From assembly GCA_029204225.1 (NCBI GenBank), contig CM055096.1:7435965-7499964 (forward strand): a stretch of 64,000 nt of DNA, in the 5' to 3' direction. Position 1 is the stretch's first letter. Each line of letters begins with the position of its first letter. This stretch comes from Diphasiastrum complanatum. Taxonomy: Eukaryota; Streptophyta; Lycopodiopsida; Lycopodiales; Lycopodiaceae. The translations under genes and the position numbers were made by a program. This document shows positions 35,909-46,739 of the stretch, one piece after another. The notes under the pieces are model-generated. The model ran no database searches. It was given only the letters and a program-made list of their open reading frames with translations, and was not told where the DNA came from.

Positions 35909-37155
35909 GTTGTAAAGCTACCTTTACAAGCTTTACTTCCGGCGCCATCCGCGCCAGCTATGTCCCCGGCGCCAGCAGCGCCCCTGCTGCTCCCGGCGCA
36001 AACGGCGCCGGCACCACTCCCGGCGCCACTGTGACCAGAATCCAGCCGGCGCCAAGTTCCTATGGCTGAAAATCTTTGATCGGTTCTAGCAAAGTCCAGA
36101 GAGCTCAGATCGATGTGCAATCACCTTACACGATCTAGGCATGATTAAAGGAAGCCTGGGGATCAATAAAATCTAGAGAGAGAAAATGACTTTCTAGAAA
36201 TAGAAAATCCTAGAGAGAGAAAAATGTGCTTTACCAGCTTGGGTAGAGTGCTTGGTATGAGGGGGGGGGGTGCCAAATCACACCAATACTATAGGGGAGT
36301 GCGGGTTGCGACTCAGGACGAGCTCCAACCAAGTCTCAGTCTCCCTTGCTGGAATGTTGTCATGGCTCTCGCCTTGGCATGCTAGCGCCCCGGAGACTAG
36401 GGTCGGTCACACACTTGAAATGTAACCTTCTCAGATTTATCAATAAAGTGGGATTTTCCTCAAACTGACTCTGATTACCTTCTGGGTTTCAGTGTTTGGT
36501 AAAAGCGCCAGTTGTAAGGCCGCTTTCAAAATTTTTAACTTGGCACATAGCTGAGGGTCATATCCCGGGACGCCAGCGGTATGCCGTCGGGACCATTTGG
36601 TCCGTGGCGCCAGCGGTATGCTGTCGGGACCATTTGGTCCAGGAACTGGTTGTTTCCATATCTGTCGTGGCTTGTGGTTCTGAGTGTTCCTTGCATGAAC
36701 GTGAATGGGTTAAGCTCTTGGGGAACGGGCTCTAACCTGTCGGCTGAGTTGGATGGCTTGCTTGGGTGGATGTTACCTGTTTATGGTTGTCCAGTCTGGC
36801 GTGGCGCCAGGTTGGCTTCTAGCGCTCGTGACGAAGCTTTCAGTTGGTTAAGTCTGATGTAAGTCAGATCGCTTGCTTGGAATGGATGTTACTCGTTTGT
36901 AACGAAGCTTCGAGTTGGTTAAGTTTGATGTATGTCGGGCGGCTTGCTTGGAGGGAAGTCACCCACATCGAGACCCCCGATCTGGCATGGCGCCAGGTTG
37001 GATCTCAATGTTGGTTTTCGGAACTTCAAGTTGGTTAAGTCTGATCGTTGTTGGCGAGTTGGCTGCTTGTATGTCAAGTGGGTTTGGATGGCAAGAGTTG
37101 AAGACTGGGAAGCTAAGTCGTGGTTCCCGGCTCCCTTTGGGATGCCTACGCTTCA
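35909..37155 (+). repeat. 5' LTR (about 1.25 kb) with GGCGCC block and internal repeats
   Basis: Bounded by the TG start at 35909 and the primer-binding site at 37158. It contains a GC-rich block of repeated GGCGCC words (35940-36055), a G-run at 36259-36270, two copies of a unit with CAGCGGTATGCCGTCGGGAC (36571-36650), and degenerate units with GTTGGTTAAGTCTGATGTA (about 36840, 36915, 37030). Confidence 0.72.
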
Positions 37156-37157
37156 TG

Positions 37158-37172
37158 TGGTATCGGAGCCGA
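37158..37172 (+). promoter_or_regulatory. Primer-binding site, initiator tRNA-Met type
   Basis: TGGTATCGGAGCCGA, one base from the consensus TGGTATCAGAGCCGA, two bases after the 5' LTR. Confidence 0.85.
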
Positions 37173-37245
37173 CTGGCCGGTAAGCTCTGCGGATCTCACG
37201 GAAATGGCCACGGTTTGGGTTTCATCAAGAAAACTGTTGTGCAAG

Positions 37246-37631
37246 GTGCTGCCCACAACGTAAGCACGGGTGCGTCCACGGTCGGGGTGGTCGGCAGAAC
37301 GGGGGACTTGATGAGTCAAGGTGCTGCCCTTGAGGTGTAAGCACGGTCAGTTCTCGCGGTTCGGGCCTGGCGTTGTCTGCACGTAGGACAAGTGAAGCAA
37401 AGTGCTGCCTAGGGAGGTGAAAGCACGGTCTGTACCTTGTGGGGTGCGGGGCGACATATTCGAACTGTACGGGTTAACCATTGATACAGAGATGCTGCTC
37501 GAATTCGGGTGTAAAGCACGGGTGGTTAGCTGCCGGTGCAGGATAGCTGCCGATCATTTAGCTATAAGGGCTATCGACCAAAAAGTGGTGGGGCGTGACT
37601 GAGGCAATGTGCTGCTTAATGGGGAAAGCAC
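37246..37631 (+). repeat. Five-copy hairpin array GTGCT...AGCAC
   Basis: Copies at 37246-37267, 37321-37344, 37402-37426, 37491-37519 and 37609-37631 share GTGCTGCC (or a close variant), a variable loop and (T)AAGCACGG. GTGCT and AGCAC are reverse complements. Spacing between copies is 75, 81, 89 and 118 bp. The array lies in the leader of the LTR element, just after the primer-binding site. Confidence 0.82.
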
Positions 37632-37906
37632 GGATAGTTGGAGGGGTGTCCTATGTGGGCTGATTCCGTGATCGATTTGTATGGGCGCGGCCAGACAAAG
37701 GTCCATTGGCAGGACCATCTCAAAGGGGGACCTTGTCTTTGTTACTTGTTAGTAAACCTGCCTGAGTGTCTTACTTGTACGTATTTGTGGTGAGTCTTAG
37801 TACTCGTGCTTTGCCTGGTTTGCATGATTGCTTGTGATACAAGGAGCTGATGGCTCGAGAAGAAACCTTTTCTTTTGAAGGCTGATACCATCAAACAAAG
37901 AGGACT

Positions 37907-38298
37907 ACAGAATCTGTGGGGCGGATTTGCAGTTCAAGTACTCACACGTGAACGACAACGAAACGACTCAATGTTTGCAAAGGATGGATGGCTAGCCTGT
38001 TTCTTGGGTTAGTTTCATTTGTGACAATGCCCACCAGACGCAAGCAGGAAGTCAAAAGTTGGAAAGGGCGATTTCAGGGGAGATCTTCTATGGAGCAGTT
38101 GGTCTTCATTTTGGGACGGCCACCTTCAGAACTGAAACTCACTGAGCATGGGCGATATCCAGAATCTGTGCGGTGGATTTGCAGTTCAAGTTCTCGCACG
38201 TGAACGACAACGAAATGACTCAATGTTTGCAAAGGATGGATGGCTAGTCTGTTTCTTGGGTTAGTTTCATTTGCGACAACGCCCACCAGACGCAATGA
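37907..38298 (+). repeat. Direct repeat pair of about 138 bp
   Basis: 37907-38045 and 38159-38298 share a run from AGAATCTGTG through GCCCACCAGACGCAA with a few substitutions. A second imperfect pair (about 38358-38500 and 38539-38700) follows, so the leader is built of nested repeats. Confidence 0.85.
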
Positions 38299-39276
38299 TG
38301 AGGAAACATATGAGTACGCTGGCTTGTGTTACGTGTAAGGCAGCTGATCAATGAAGGAACTGTGAAAGTTGAGTCTTGCATGAGAGACTTGGTATTTCAA
38401 ACGGACGCTAAGGGACAGTTCGCGTTGAGATCGGATTAGTGCAAACTCTGGGTGCATGTTTCTGATTCAAAGAGAGCTACCTGAAGCCAAGCTCGATGTA
38501 CACTTCTTGTTTTGATTGTGAGGCAACTAGCCAGTGATGGAATTGTGAAAGTCAAGTTTTGCGCGACGGACATGGTGCTTCAAACAAACGCGAAGAGATA
38601 GTTCGGATGCGGATCAAACTGGTGCGACCCTTTGGCTTTCCACGAGGCCAATGGTTACATTTGGGCTGATTCAAAGAGCTACTTCAAGCTAAGTGAGAGG
38701 TGCATTGCGGAGTACTCAATCTTTGCCTACCTTAAAGAGCCAAGATGGAAAAGTATCAAGATCAGGCTGGGACAAGGAGAGAAATCAAGGTGCAGAAGCA
38801 ACAAGGCATGGAGTGGACCATAAAGTGGGCAATCAAACGATAAATCCTTCGGCTCAGGAAGCCTTGATACCTGTGCGGAACTGAACAAATCTGGAGCTCA
38901 GGGAGCTCAACACAAAGTGCATCAAGGACAAATCAGGAGCTCAAAGGAATTCCAAAGTCGAAAGTCAGAAGCGACAGGTGCGAACATTTTCAAAGAAAGG
39001 CCTCTGTCACCAATTAATAAGGTCCTCGGGTTTTACGAAAGCGATATCAAATCTACGCTTTTTCCAGACAAAGATATATTTTCAAGTTATGTAATTTTTC
39101 AGTACAAAGAGCTGAGCCTCCGACTTGTGGTGTGCCAGCTTCAATGTTAATAAAAAGTGACCAGTAAATTGAGTACTGTGCCAAGTAGCTTGAATGTATA
39201 GTTATTTTAATTTGGAGACACCTTTACTTTAATCTGACATCTGATGAGGACATCAGATTTTATAAAGGTGGGGTGG

Positions 39277-39311
39277 ATGTTGTAAAGATACCTTTACAAG
39301 CTTTACTTCCT
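39277..39311 (+). repeat. 3' LTR start, truncated
   Basis: About 33 bp match the first bases of the 5' LTR at 35909, differing at one base, and follow the purine-rich tract. Copia gag sequence then begins. Confidence 0.75.
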
Positions 39312-39661
39312 TCATTCTTTTGCAAACAAGAAAAGATTTGCCTTCTTAGAGTCAACATTCTAGAAGTAGATTTGGATTCATAAAGCTTCTTCAATGAATT
39401 CCAAGCTTCCAAAGATGATGTGCACTTACCAACTTCCTTGAGAAGTTCAATTGTAACATTCATCTTTATCACAGCCTTCTTGGCCCTCTTGTCATACCTC
39501 ACTTGATCTTGTTGTGTTGCTGGTCTCTCCTCCAAACCTACATCAATATCCAAAACATCATTCATCTCAAGAAGTGACTCCATCCTCACTTTCCACAATG
39601 AATAGTTACTTGAGGTAAGCCTATCATTGGCTTCCAACATGACTCCAATTGAGGTTGCCAT
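39305..39661 (-). pseudogene. Ty1/copia gag, truncated
   Basis: Starts MATSIGVMLEANDRLTSSNY, then SLWKVRMESLLEMNDVLD, the usual copia gag opening (LxGxNYxxWxxxMxxxL). It continues with the UBN2-type segment LEAWNSLKKLYES and MLTLRRQIFSC. The frame then crosses into LTR sequence of the neighbouring element near 39305 and ends. Gag forms the particle that packages the element RNA. The matching primer-binding site and LTR lie upstream (40248-40995). Confidence 0.85.
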
Positions 39662-40247
39662 GTAGCAATGACCTGATCTTCTCTTTCAACTTGCTTAAAT
39701 GCACAAAGCACTCCTTTGAACAACAACAAATGCTTTCAAAAGAAATCACCAAGATTTGAAACTATCTCACAAATTCTCTTCTAACACTTATCCAAGCAAA
39801 TCAACACATAGAATCATGGAATCTTGACCAACCAATGATCTATCCTCAATCTAATGACTTTTGCCAATTCCTAAGATTGAAACACACTCAAATGAAGTCC
39901 AGCAACCTCAGTATCTAGAGATCCAATCAAAATTAGGGTTTCAAAAAAATCACAAAAAAATTGACTATTCCAAATCTACATGCAAATGCTGAAAATTTGA
40001 TATGCAATTTATAAGCCACCACTTAGGCTGAACCAATGATCCAAAAATCGGCCAAATCTAGTATGTAAACTCAAAAATCGAAATTGATCAAGTATATTGA
40101 CCTATAAAGTGTTTTCTACAAAAGATCCAATCTACAAAAGCAAAAAATCCGATTTTGGTGTAGAATCCTCTCTAGCATGCTCTAGACTTGATATCTTCAC
40201 CAAAACATTGATAGATGTGATTTCCTCCTTCAGAACCTGAAACACAA
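39662..40247 (-). other. Leader of the minus-strand copia element
   Basis: Untranslated stretch between the primer-binding site and the gag start. Nothing else recognised. Confidence 0.6.
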
Positions 40248-40259
40248 GCTCTGATGCCA
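40248..40259 (-). promoter_or_regulatory. Primer-binding site, initiator tRNA-Met type
   Basis: Minus strand TGGCATCAGAGC, one base from consensus, immediately before the LTR. Confidence 0.85.
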
Positions 40260-40995
40260 TGTGAAAGATTTTAGATCCTTAAGATCCAATCTACTTGAAT
40301 GATCTTTGATTAGAAAGAGAAATCCACTACCAATCTCACCAATGTAGAAAAATCAGTATCTACACACAAAATGAGATGCAAACACCAATAGAACTTGATC
40401 AAACTTGAATGAAATGAAAACTGTTGTTGTCCATACAAAACCAGCAAGCTACTGTATTTCACACGTGTGGAGCCAAAAATAACAATTATAGATCATTCTA
40501 CACATAGAATTGCAAGCAATCACCAAGATAGTGCACCAATGGATAGTAGAACCCAAGAGAACCATGTATAAGCATGAAATGAGATAGAAAAGAGAGAAGA
40601 ATACTCTCTCCATGAGTTACATCCTTTTATAGTAGGTCCAAACCCTATTTGTCCACTTGGATTTCCCACCAAAATGCTATCCCTACTAATTTTTGGGTCT
40701 AGATTCAATGTACTCAACTATTCAAATATGAATCTACTCTAACTCGCATTCTAACTTTCCCACACTTTCAAAAAGTATTTATTCAAATGAAATTTAGACA
40801 AATGAACTTTGAAAAGTCAACCTGTAAGTCTAAAACAAGTTTTGGCCTCAATATGCCAAATATGAAAATATTGCAATTGAATCTTTCACATGTGCAACCA
40901 AAGGAATTGGCACAATTCCTATTTCTATCTCTACAAATAGGAATGTTCATTATTCATACCTTCCATTACCAAACCTACTTAGTTTGAGTCAACTG
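40260..40995 (-). repeat. 5' LTR of the copia element, right end uncertain
   Basis: Abuts the primer-binding site. From about 40284 it aligns with 58590-59110, with many differences but long shared words, e.g. GATAGTGCACCAATG and ATTTTTGGGTCTAGATTCAA. The right end is set where plus-strand copia coding text starts. Confidence 0.7.
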
Positions 40996-41017
40996 CTAAG
41001 TAAAAGTTTCAAAGTCG

Positions 41018-41247
41018 AGTTTGATGGAGATGCTTGCATGACCAAAAGGAAGGATGTCTTGATTGCAAAAGGTAAAAGGCCAAACTAGATGCTTATGTTA
41101 TTGCTAACCAAGTTGGATGTGTGGCAAGTGAGCAAATACCTACTAAATAGGTTTTGGCATAAAAGGATGAGGCACCTCAACTTCAAGTCATTGGAAATAA
41201 TGGCTAAGAAGAAAGTTGTGATTGGTCTTCCAAAATCCTTAACTTGA
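41018..41247 (+). pseudogene. Ty1/copia protease end and GAG-pre-integrase, plus strand
   Basis: The frame reads FDGDACMTKRKDVLIAKGKR, a stop, then FWHKRMRHLNFKSLEIMAKK and GLPKSLT, which is the copia GAG-pre-integrase domain with its HxxxxHLN zinc residues. It ends abruptly at the LTR of a minus-strand element (41248). The plus-strand integrase resumes at about 43826, so these may be two halves of one interrupted element, with about 100 bp missing. Confidence 0.75.
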
Positions 41248-42177
41248 TGAGAAATCGTCGGATTCTCGAAACTTTTGCGAAGGTGAATCAAGCACGACTC
41301 TCTTCAACTCGGATGGAGTTCAGATGCGATCGGTGGACACTGCCAACTGAATCACTCCCACAGTCCTCTAGAATGTAGTCAGGCACTGTTGATCTACGTT
41401 TATAGAATTAATGCAGCATTCAAGATAGTTTCAACCAGAGTGTGAAATTCAAATGAACAAGAAAAACTCAGACATATGAAATAACAGCATATGCATTCGC
41501 ATTCGAGATCATACGCAACAAGAAAATAATCTCTATTGATTTTCTTTGATTTCTTCAAGCACTGCATGCAAATCCACGCAGTGCGTTGGCGTGCGAGAAA
41601 CGCTTCTCTCACGGATGTATGCCACGCTTACTAGCGGACTTTGAATCTCTATGGATCCTGATCACAGAACTCGTCTCAGACGGACTTGTTGTCTATATTT
41701 TGTCTTGATTGCTTACTAGCATCAGAATATTGTGTTATACTGTATGTGTATTTTGTTGATCTATATGTCAAGTATCATCTAGTAAGTATAGTCGCTCTAT
41801 GCAAATCCAAGGTTAGTGCGATTAAGCATCTACAACTAATCAGGGAATTACAAGAGTGGCAGATTAGCCACGACCTAGGGAGTATCTACTGACGTCATGC
41901 CATCAGATCAAATTGTTGTACTTCTTGATACTTGCGCAATCTTTGCTGGTACTCTTTGGAGTGTGAGGGCAAAATGGGTTTCGCGACATTTTTCGTGTTG
42001 CATCGTTGGCTTTGTTTTGCTCGTCTGTCTTTATCTCGTGCTAGACCGTAAAAGATTCTCGTTCGTGAATCTTTTGTGTTTGCAAACTGTTCGTCTTTGT
42101 CTCCTTTGACTTTTGTATTCGCAAAACTCTTCGTGTTTCGTGTCTCCAGATTTTTGAGTTTGCAAATGTCTTCGTCA
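41248..42177 (-). repeat. 3' LTR of a minus-strand copia element (about 930 bp)
   Basis: On the minus strand it starts TGACGAAGAC just after the RNase H coding region and ends ...TTTCTCA where plus-strand copia text begins. The ends TGA/TCA are complementary. No second LTR is present, so the right-hand end of the element is lost. Confidence 0.6.
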
Positions 42178-42182
42178 GGTTG

Positions 42183-43019
42183 AGGGCTGAAAGCTAGCAA
42201 GGCTTTGTAAATAGAAATGTTTTGTTTCTTCAGTTCCCTCTCAAAGCATGATAGCTTTACGATCCCGAGACTGCTCCTTTGCTTCTCAAAGAGTCCTTTG
42301 TCCAGGGCTTTGGTGAAGATGTCAGCAACCATGTCTTTCGTTCCTATGAAGGTGGTCTGCATCATCTTCTTTTCAATTAGATCCCTGATCAAGTGATACT
42401 TGATTGCAATGTGCTTCATTCTGGAATGGAACACGAGATCTTTCGTCAAGTGTATTGTAGAGGTGTTGTCCATCTGCAAGACCAGAGGCTTGTTTCTTGT
42501 TTCGCCCAATTCGTCCAAGAACTACCTTAGCCAAATTATCTCGTTGGCCATCTTTGCTACTGCAATATATTCTGCCTCACAAGATGATTGGGCTACAACG
42601 GTCTGCTTCTTGCTGACCCAGAGAACTGCTGCTCTTGATGTGATGGTGCATTCTCCTGAGATGCTTTTACAGTCGTCCTTGAGAGATGCCCAGCTAGTGT
42701 CGTTGTAGGAAAGTATCCTAAAACCTGCACCATGACAATAACACAAGCCATAATTTCTCGTTAATTGAAGATATTGCAAAATTTGTTTCGCAATCTTCCA
42801 ATGTGTCGAGCTTGGATTTGTGCAGAATTGGCTCATCCTGAATACTGCATAAGCAATATCAGGACGTGTGTTGTCTGCAAGGTATATCAGTGATCCTATC
42901 AACTTCATGTAAGGTGTGAGTTGCATCTGTTCTCTCTCTTCCTCAGTCCTTGGACAGTCATCATTCGTTAACACTGTCCCTGCGAGCATTGGAGTGTTCG
43001 CTCCTTTGCAGTTCAGCAT
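42183..43019 (-). pseudogene. Ty1/copia RNase H, minus strand
   Basis: Two frames separated by one stop near 42520. The first (42522-43019) has YMKLIGSLIYLADNTRPDI, AVFRMSQFCTNPSSTHW and SYNDTSWAS, where the catalytic Asp of GYSDADWAG is Asn. VAQSSCEAEYIA is conserved. The second (from 42518 down) has LVLQMDNTSTIHL, HIAIKYHLIRD and DMVADIFTKAL, the standard copia ending. The open frame then runs on into the LTR. Confidence 0.85.
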
Positions 43020-43031
43020 CCCAAAGTCCTC

Positions 43032-43799
43032 TCATATCTTCTGGATATATCTAGACTGGTGAAGATATAACTTACCTCCCTCATAGTCCCTTTCAATTTG
43101 TAAGCCTAGGTGATACCTGGCTTCTCCCAGGTCCACTATCTCAAAATGTTTCGAGATGTCTGTCTTCACCTCAGCAATTAGCTTCTCACTCTTGCAAAGT
43201 ATCAGAGTGTCGCCCACATATACAGCCACTATGATGATCTGCCCATCTATAATTCTGACATACACATTGGAGTTAGCCAACAAAGGCTTGAATCCTAATA
43301 ATTTCAGGGCTTGATCTTTCTTCTTGTACCTTTGTCGGGCTGACTGTTTCAGACCGTAGATGCTTCTATGCATTCTGCATGCATAGTTAGGAAGTGAATT
43401 CAAAACGAATCCTGGGGGTTGATCCATGTAGACCTCTTCGTCTAATTCGCCATGCAAGAAGGTTGTCTTCTTATTCACAATGTGGATCTTGAGGTCATAA
43501 GCTGTTGCATATGCAAATAACAGACGTAGGGACAAATGTTTGATGACAAGAGGGAAGGTTTCAGAGTAGTCAATACCGTATCTTTGAGAGAAACCCTTCG
43601 CTACCAATCTTGTCTTGTATTTCGTGATGTTCCCATCTGGTCCATATTTGAGCTTGAAAACCCATTTGCATTTGATAGTCTTGTGCTTATGTGGTAATGG
43701 CTCCAACGTCCATACCTGGTTTTTCCTCATGGACTCCATCCCTTTGTTCATGGCTTGGATCCATCTGTCCTTTTCTAGACTTTCAATCGCAGAAGGCAT
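43032..43799 (-). pseudogene. Ty1/copia reverse transcriptase, minus strand
   Basis: A 255-codon frame: ALxxxxWxxAM-type opening (DRWIQAMNKGMESM), CKWVFKLKYGPDGNITKYK, RLVAKGFSQRYGIDYSETF, FLHGELDEEVYMDQPPGF and SIYGLKQSARQ. The active-site box reads YVGD instead of YVDD, so the enzyme is inactive. The upstream integrase and gag are absent, since to the right of about 43820 the opposite-strand element starts. Confidence 0.88.
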
Positions 43800-43825
43800 G
43801 CTAGAAGTCCATTTAGTTTAGGCTC

Positions 43826-44580
43826 AGTTCATACATCCAAGGGCTTGCTTGACCTTGTACATAGCGACATGTGTGGCCCAATGTAGACTGCTCCCACAGG
43901 GGGAGCTCTCTATTTCCTAACCTTCATTGACAACTTCTCTCAAAGGACTTCAACCTACTATCTGAAGAACAAATCCAAAGCATTCAAGTTCTTCATGCAG
44001 TTCAAGGCGTCTGCAAAAAATCAGACCCAGAGAAAGATCAAGACTCTACTCGCAGATGGAGGGGAGAGTACATCTCCACAGAATTCAAGGAGTTATACAA
44101 GGCCAATGGGATATATCAACAATATACAACCAGCTACTCACCTTAGAGTAGAAGAATCTGACACTCATCGAGAGTGCCAAGAGCATGATGGCCCATGCAT
44201 CTCTTTCAAAGAAATTCTGGACAGAAGTTGTTACTACAGCTGCCTATTTACAGAATCGATCCATCATCAACGCCCTAAATGGCAAGACACCTTATGAGGT
44301 GTGGACATGATCAAAACCATCACTCAAACATATTCGAGTGTTTGGATGCATCGCTTTCGTTTAGATCCCTGAGGATCTAAAAAGAAAGCTGAACAATAAG
44401 GGCAGAAAGACGATTTTCATTAGCTATTCCCCATATCACAAGCCATACAAACTCTACAATTTGGATACCGAGAAGGCATTCACCAGTAGAGATGTCATTT
44501 TTGTGGAAGACCAGTTCATCGACCACAAGGAAAAGCTGTTGATAATTATGACCCAAGATCGAACAACCAGACAATTCTGA
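43826..44580 (+). pseudogene. Ty1/copia integrase, plus strand
   Basis: SKGLLDLVHSDMCGPMQT holds the first catalytic Asp. GGALYFLTFIDNFSQRTSTY and KSKAFKFFMQFKA follow, then KTLLADGGES in place of LRSDNGGEY. Later text (about 44330-44560) matches the integrase tail (RVFGCIAF, KSYKLYN-like, RDVIFVED). Several stops and frameshifts break it. Confidence 0.82.
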
Positions 44581-44712
44581 TCTAGGGATTCAACTGCTGA
44601 ATAACGACAATGACTCAGACAATAAACAGAACCTCAATGAGTCAACAGACATCAGAGGACCAAAGTTTAACCCAGAAGGTCGAACAGGTCCAGACAGCCT
44701 CCATCCAGATTT

Positions 44713-45410
44713 ATGGATGATTCGGCCTGCTACTTCGTGCAGGAACCAAACATAGTTGCTAAGGCAATGTCTACTCCTAATGCTGACCAATGGAAAGCAG
44801 CGATGGACACCAAATTCGATTCTCTTATGGAGAATCAAACATGGACAGCCAAAGGACCAAAAATCGATTCCATGCAAATGGATATTCAAGGCAAAGTATG
44901 ACTCTAAAGGAAGGCTAAATTGTTACAAGGCCAAGCTAGTTGCCCAAGGCTTTTCTCAGATTCCAAACCTGGATTATTCATAAACCTTCAGCCCAGTCGT
45001 CAAACATGCGTCGATCCACCTATTCCTCTCATTTGCAGCTGCAACAGATCCTGAAGTCTACCAGATGGATGTCTAGACCGGTTTCCTCAATGGAACCATC
45101 GAAGAGGAAATCTATATGACGCAGCCAGAGGGATACAAACTCAATGACAAGCAACAACACCTTGTATGCAAAATCCACAAGGTGCTCCATGGGTTAAAAC
45201 AATCACCCAGAGCCTGGTTCCAAAAGATCAACGCATTTCTGATAGAGGATGGTTTCATTCCAAACTCAGCAGACTCGAATGTCTATTTCAAGTCTGTATC
45301 AGATTACTTCATCGTTATCACTCTCTACGTAGACGATACACTCTTATTCAGTAATAATCTAAATTTGATGAAGGATACAAAATGCATAGTGGCTAAGAAT
45401 ACAAGATGAC
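44713..45410 (+). pseudogene. Ty1/copia reverse transcriptase, plus strand
   Basis: ADQWKAAMDTKFDSLMENQT, CKWIFKAKYDSKGRLNCYKA, LVAQGFSQIPNLDYS, a stop, then FLNGTIEEEIYMTQPEGYKL, HGLKQSPRAWF and the intact active-site text LYVDDTLLFSNN (about 45328-45363). Stops near 44980 and 45075 and a frameshift disable it. Confidence 0.87.
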
Positions 45411-45723
45411 TGACATGGGTCCAGTCCACTATTGTCTTAAAATTCAAATTCAACGAGATCAACCAAGCAGATTGATCTTTATCAGTCAGCAACAATATCT
45501 CAACAACGTGCTCAAAAAGTATGGAATGGACAACTGCAAACCAAGTCACTTTCCACTCGACCCTGGACTAAAGCTATCAAAGGAACAGCCTTCTCAAACC
45601 GAGGCAAAAAATGAGGAGATGAAGCACTACCCGTTTCAATCTGTCATCAGCTCACTGACGTACGCAATGATCTGCACGCGACTAGACCTTGCATATTCGA
45701 TCAGTACACTCAGCCAGTTCTAG
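45406..45723 (+). pseudogene. Ty1/copia RT end and RNase H start, plus strand, truncated
   Basis: DMGPVHYCLKIQIQRDQ, ISQQQYLNNVLKKYGMDNCK, YPFQSVISSLTYAMICTRLD and ISTLSQF match the copia RT-RNase H connection. It stops abruptly at 45716-45723, where the 283-bp inverted repeat begins, so the rest of RNase H was removed by that rearrangement. Confidence 0.85.
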
Positions 45724-45998
45724 CTTATATACAACCCGATTTTAGTTTATATCATTCCTATGATACTATCATTCCTTTCTTACAAACACCTCAAGTTATT
45801 ATGCGAATCATTCTACATCACATTTAGAATTGCATAATCAAGTAATATCAATCCTAACGCATCTTCTTAGTATTCTACGGACATTCATATCTCATATCCT
45901 TATGTGCTCGACATATCTAATTGTGTAAACTCTAATATTAGGTTTACATATACAAAAATTAGTGGTGTTCTATAAAGAAGCTACACATTGCCTCGTAC
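45716..45998. repeat. About 283-bp inverted repeat, arm 2
   Basis: Reverse complement of 31240-31520. Its left edge cuts the copia RNase H and its right edge is sharp after CCTCGTAC. Confidence 0.9.
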
Positions 45999-46739
45999 CT
46001 GAATCCGTGGCGAAGAGATCTCTTGGGAACTACCCATCCTCCAATAGGTATGCGACACACCTTCTCTATATACCAATAATTCCAATACGACAATGATAGG
46101 TTAACATTTTTTCAATATCCTTATTCATTAGGGCCCTTTTTGGACTCAAAAAGGGCCTCTTCACTAATTATAATTAGTGTTAATGATGACATGTGTACCA
46201 ATGAGAGAGTGACAACTGAGATGGAATGGTCCATATGACATGGCACATCCAATGGTGTAAATTAGATCTCCAATCCTAACCCACCCACTAACTCTCTTCT
46301 AACTCTACTTCCTCAACCCATAATAATGATGATAGGACATGGCTCAAGTTCAAATTTAAATAAAAATATAGCTATTTTTTCACGAAAGTTGTTTTTAATA
46401 ACTCAGAATGTCAGAAAAGGGGGCCCAATGTTTCATTGGACCCCCATATTGAAAAAAAATTTCAAAAAAAAAGTTGGGGGGAGGGGGGATTGAGGTACAA
46501 TCCCCCCCCCGCTCCCCCTTGTGTACTCTCTCCCAGCCCCCGCTGCTCGCTGGCTGCGCTGTCCAGCTGGCCCCCCACCTTCCTCTCTCCGGGCCGTTGG
46601 CATGAGTGAGGGTGCAAGACCCGAAGGGATCCACGCGCCCCCCCCCCCCCCAACATCTTCTTGCACGGCCATCGAGGAGGGGAAGGGGAAGACGTCGCGC
46701 CACCAGCCCACGCGCGCCCAGGGGAGCCGGTGCGTGAAA
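45999..46739. other. Spacer with GC-rich block
   Basis: No gene recognised. 46470-46740 is GC-rich with homopolymer runs (C at about 46502-46510 and 46640-46650, A near 46452-46471). It is unlike the corresponding spacer at 29133-31239. Confidence 0.55.

Larger units (their letters stand above)
35909..39311 (+). mobile_element. Non-coding LTR retrotransposon (gypsy-like), plus strand
   Basis: 5' LTR 35909-37155 begins TGTTGTAAAG. A primer-binding site is at 37158-37172. The internal region (about 2.1 kb) has no gag or pol but carries a hairpin array and nested direct repeats. A purine-rich stretch AAAGGTGGGGTGGA (39263-39276) then precedes a second TGTTGTAAAG, the start of a 3' LTR cut off at about 39311 where copia gag begins. 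Base composition is more GC-rich than the surroundings. Confidence 0.78.

Noticed and set aside
35620-36069. 149-codon plus-strand frame ending in Ala/Gly/Pro repeats
   Set aside because: It crosses the boundary between an inverted LTR fragment and an LTR, and its tail is the translated GGCGCC block.
44377-44889. Minus-strand frames opposite the plus-strand copia integrase and RT
   Set aside because: They lie opposite recognisable copia coding text and contain no motif of their own.
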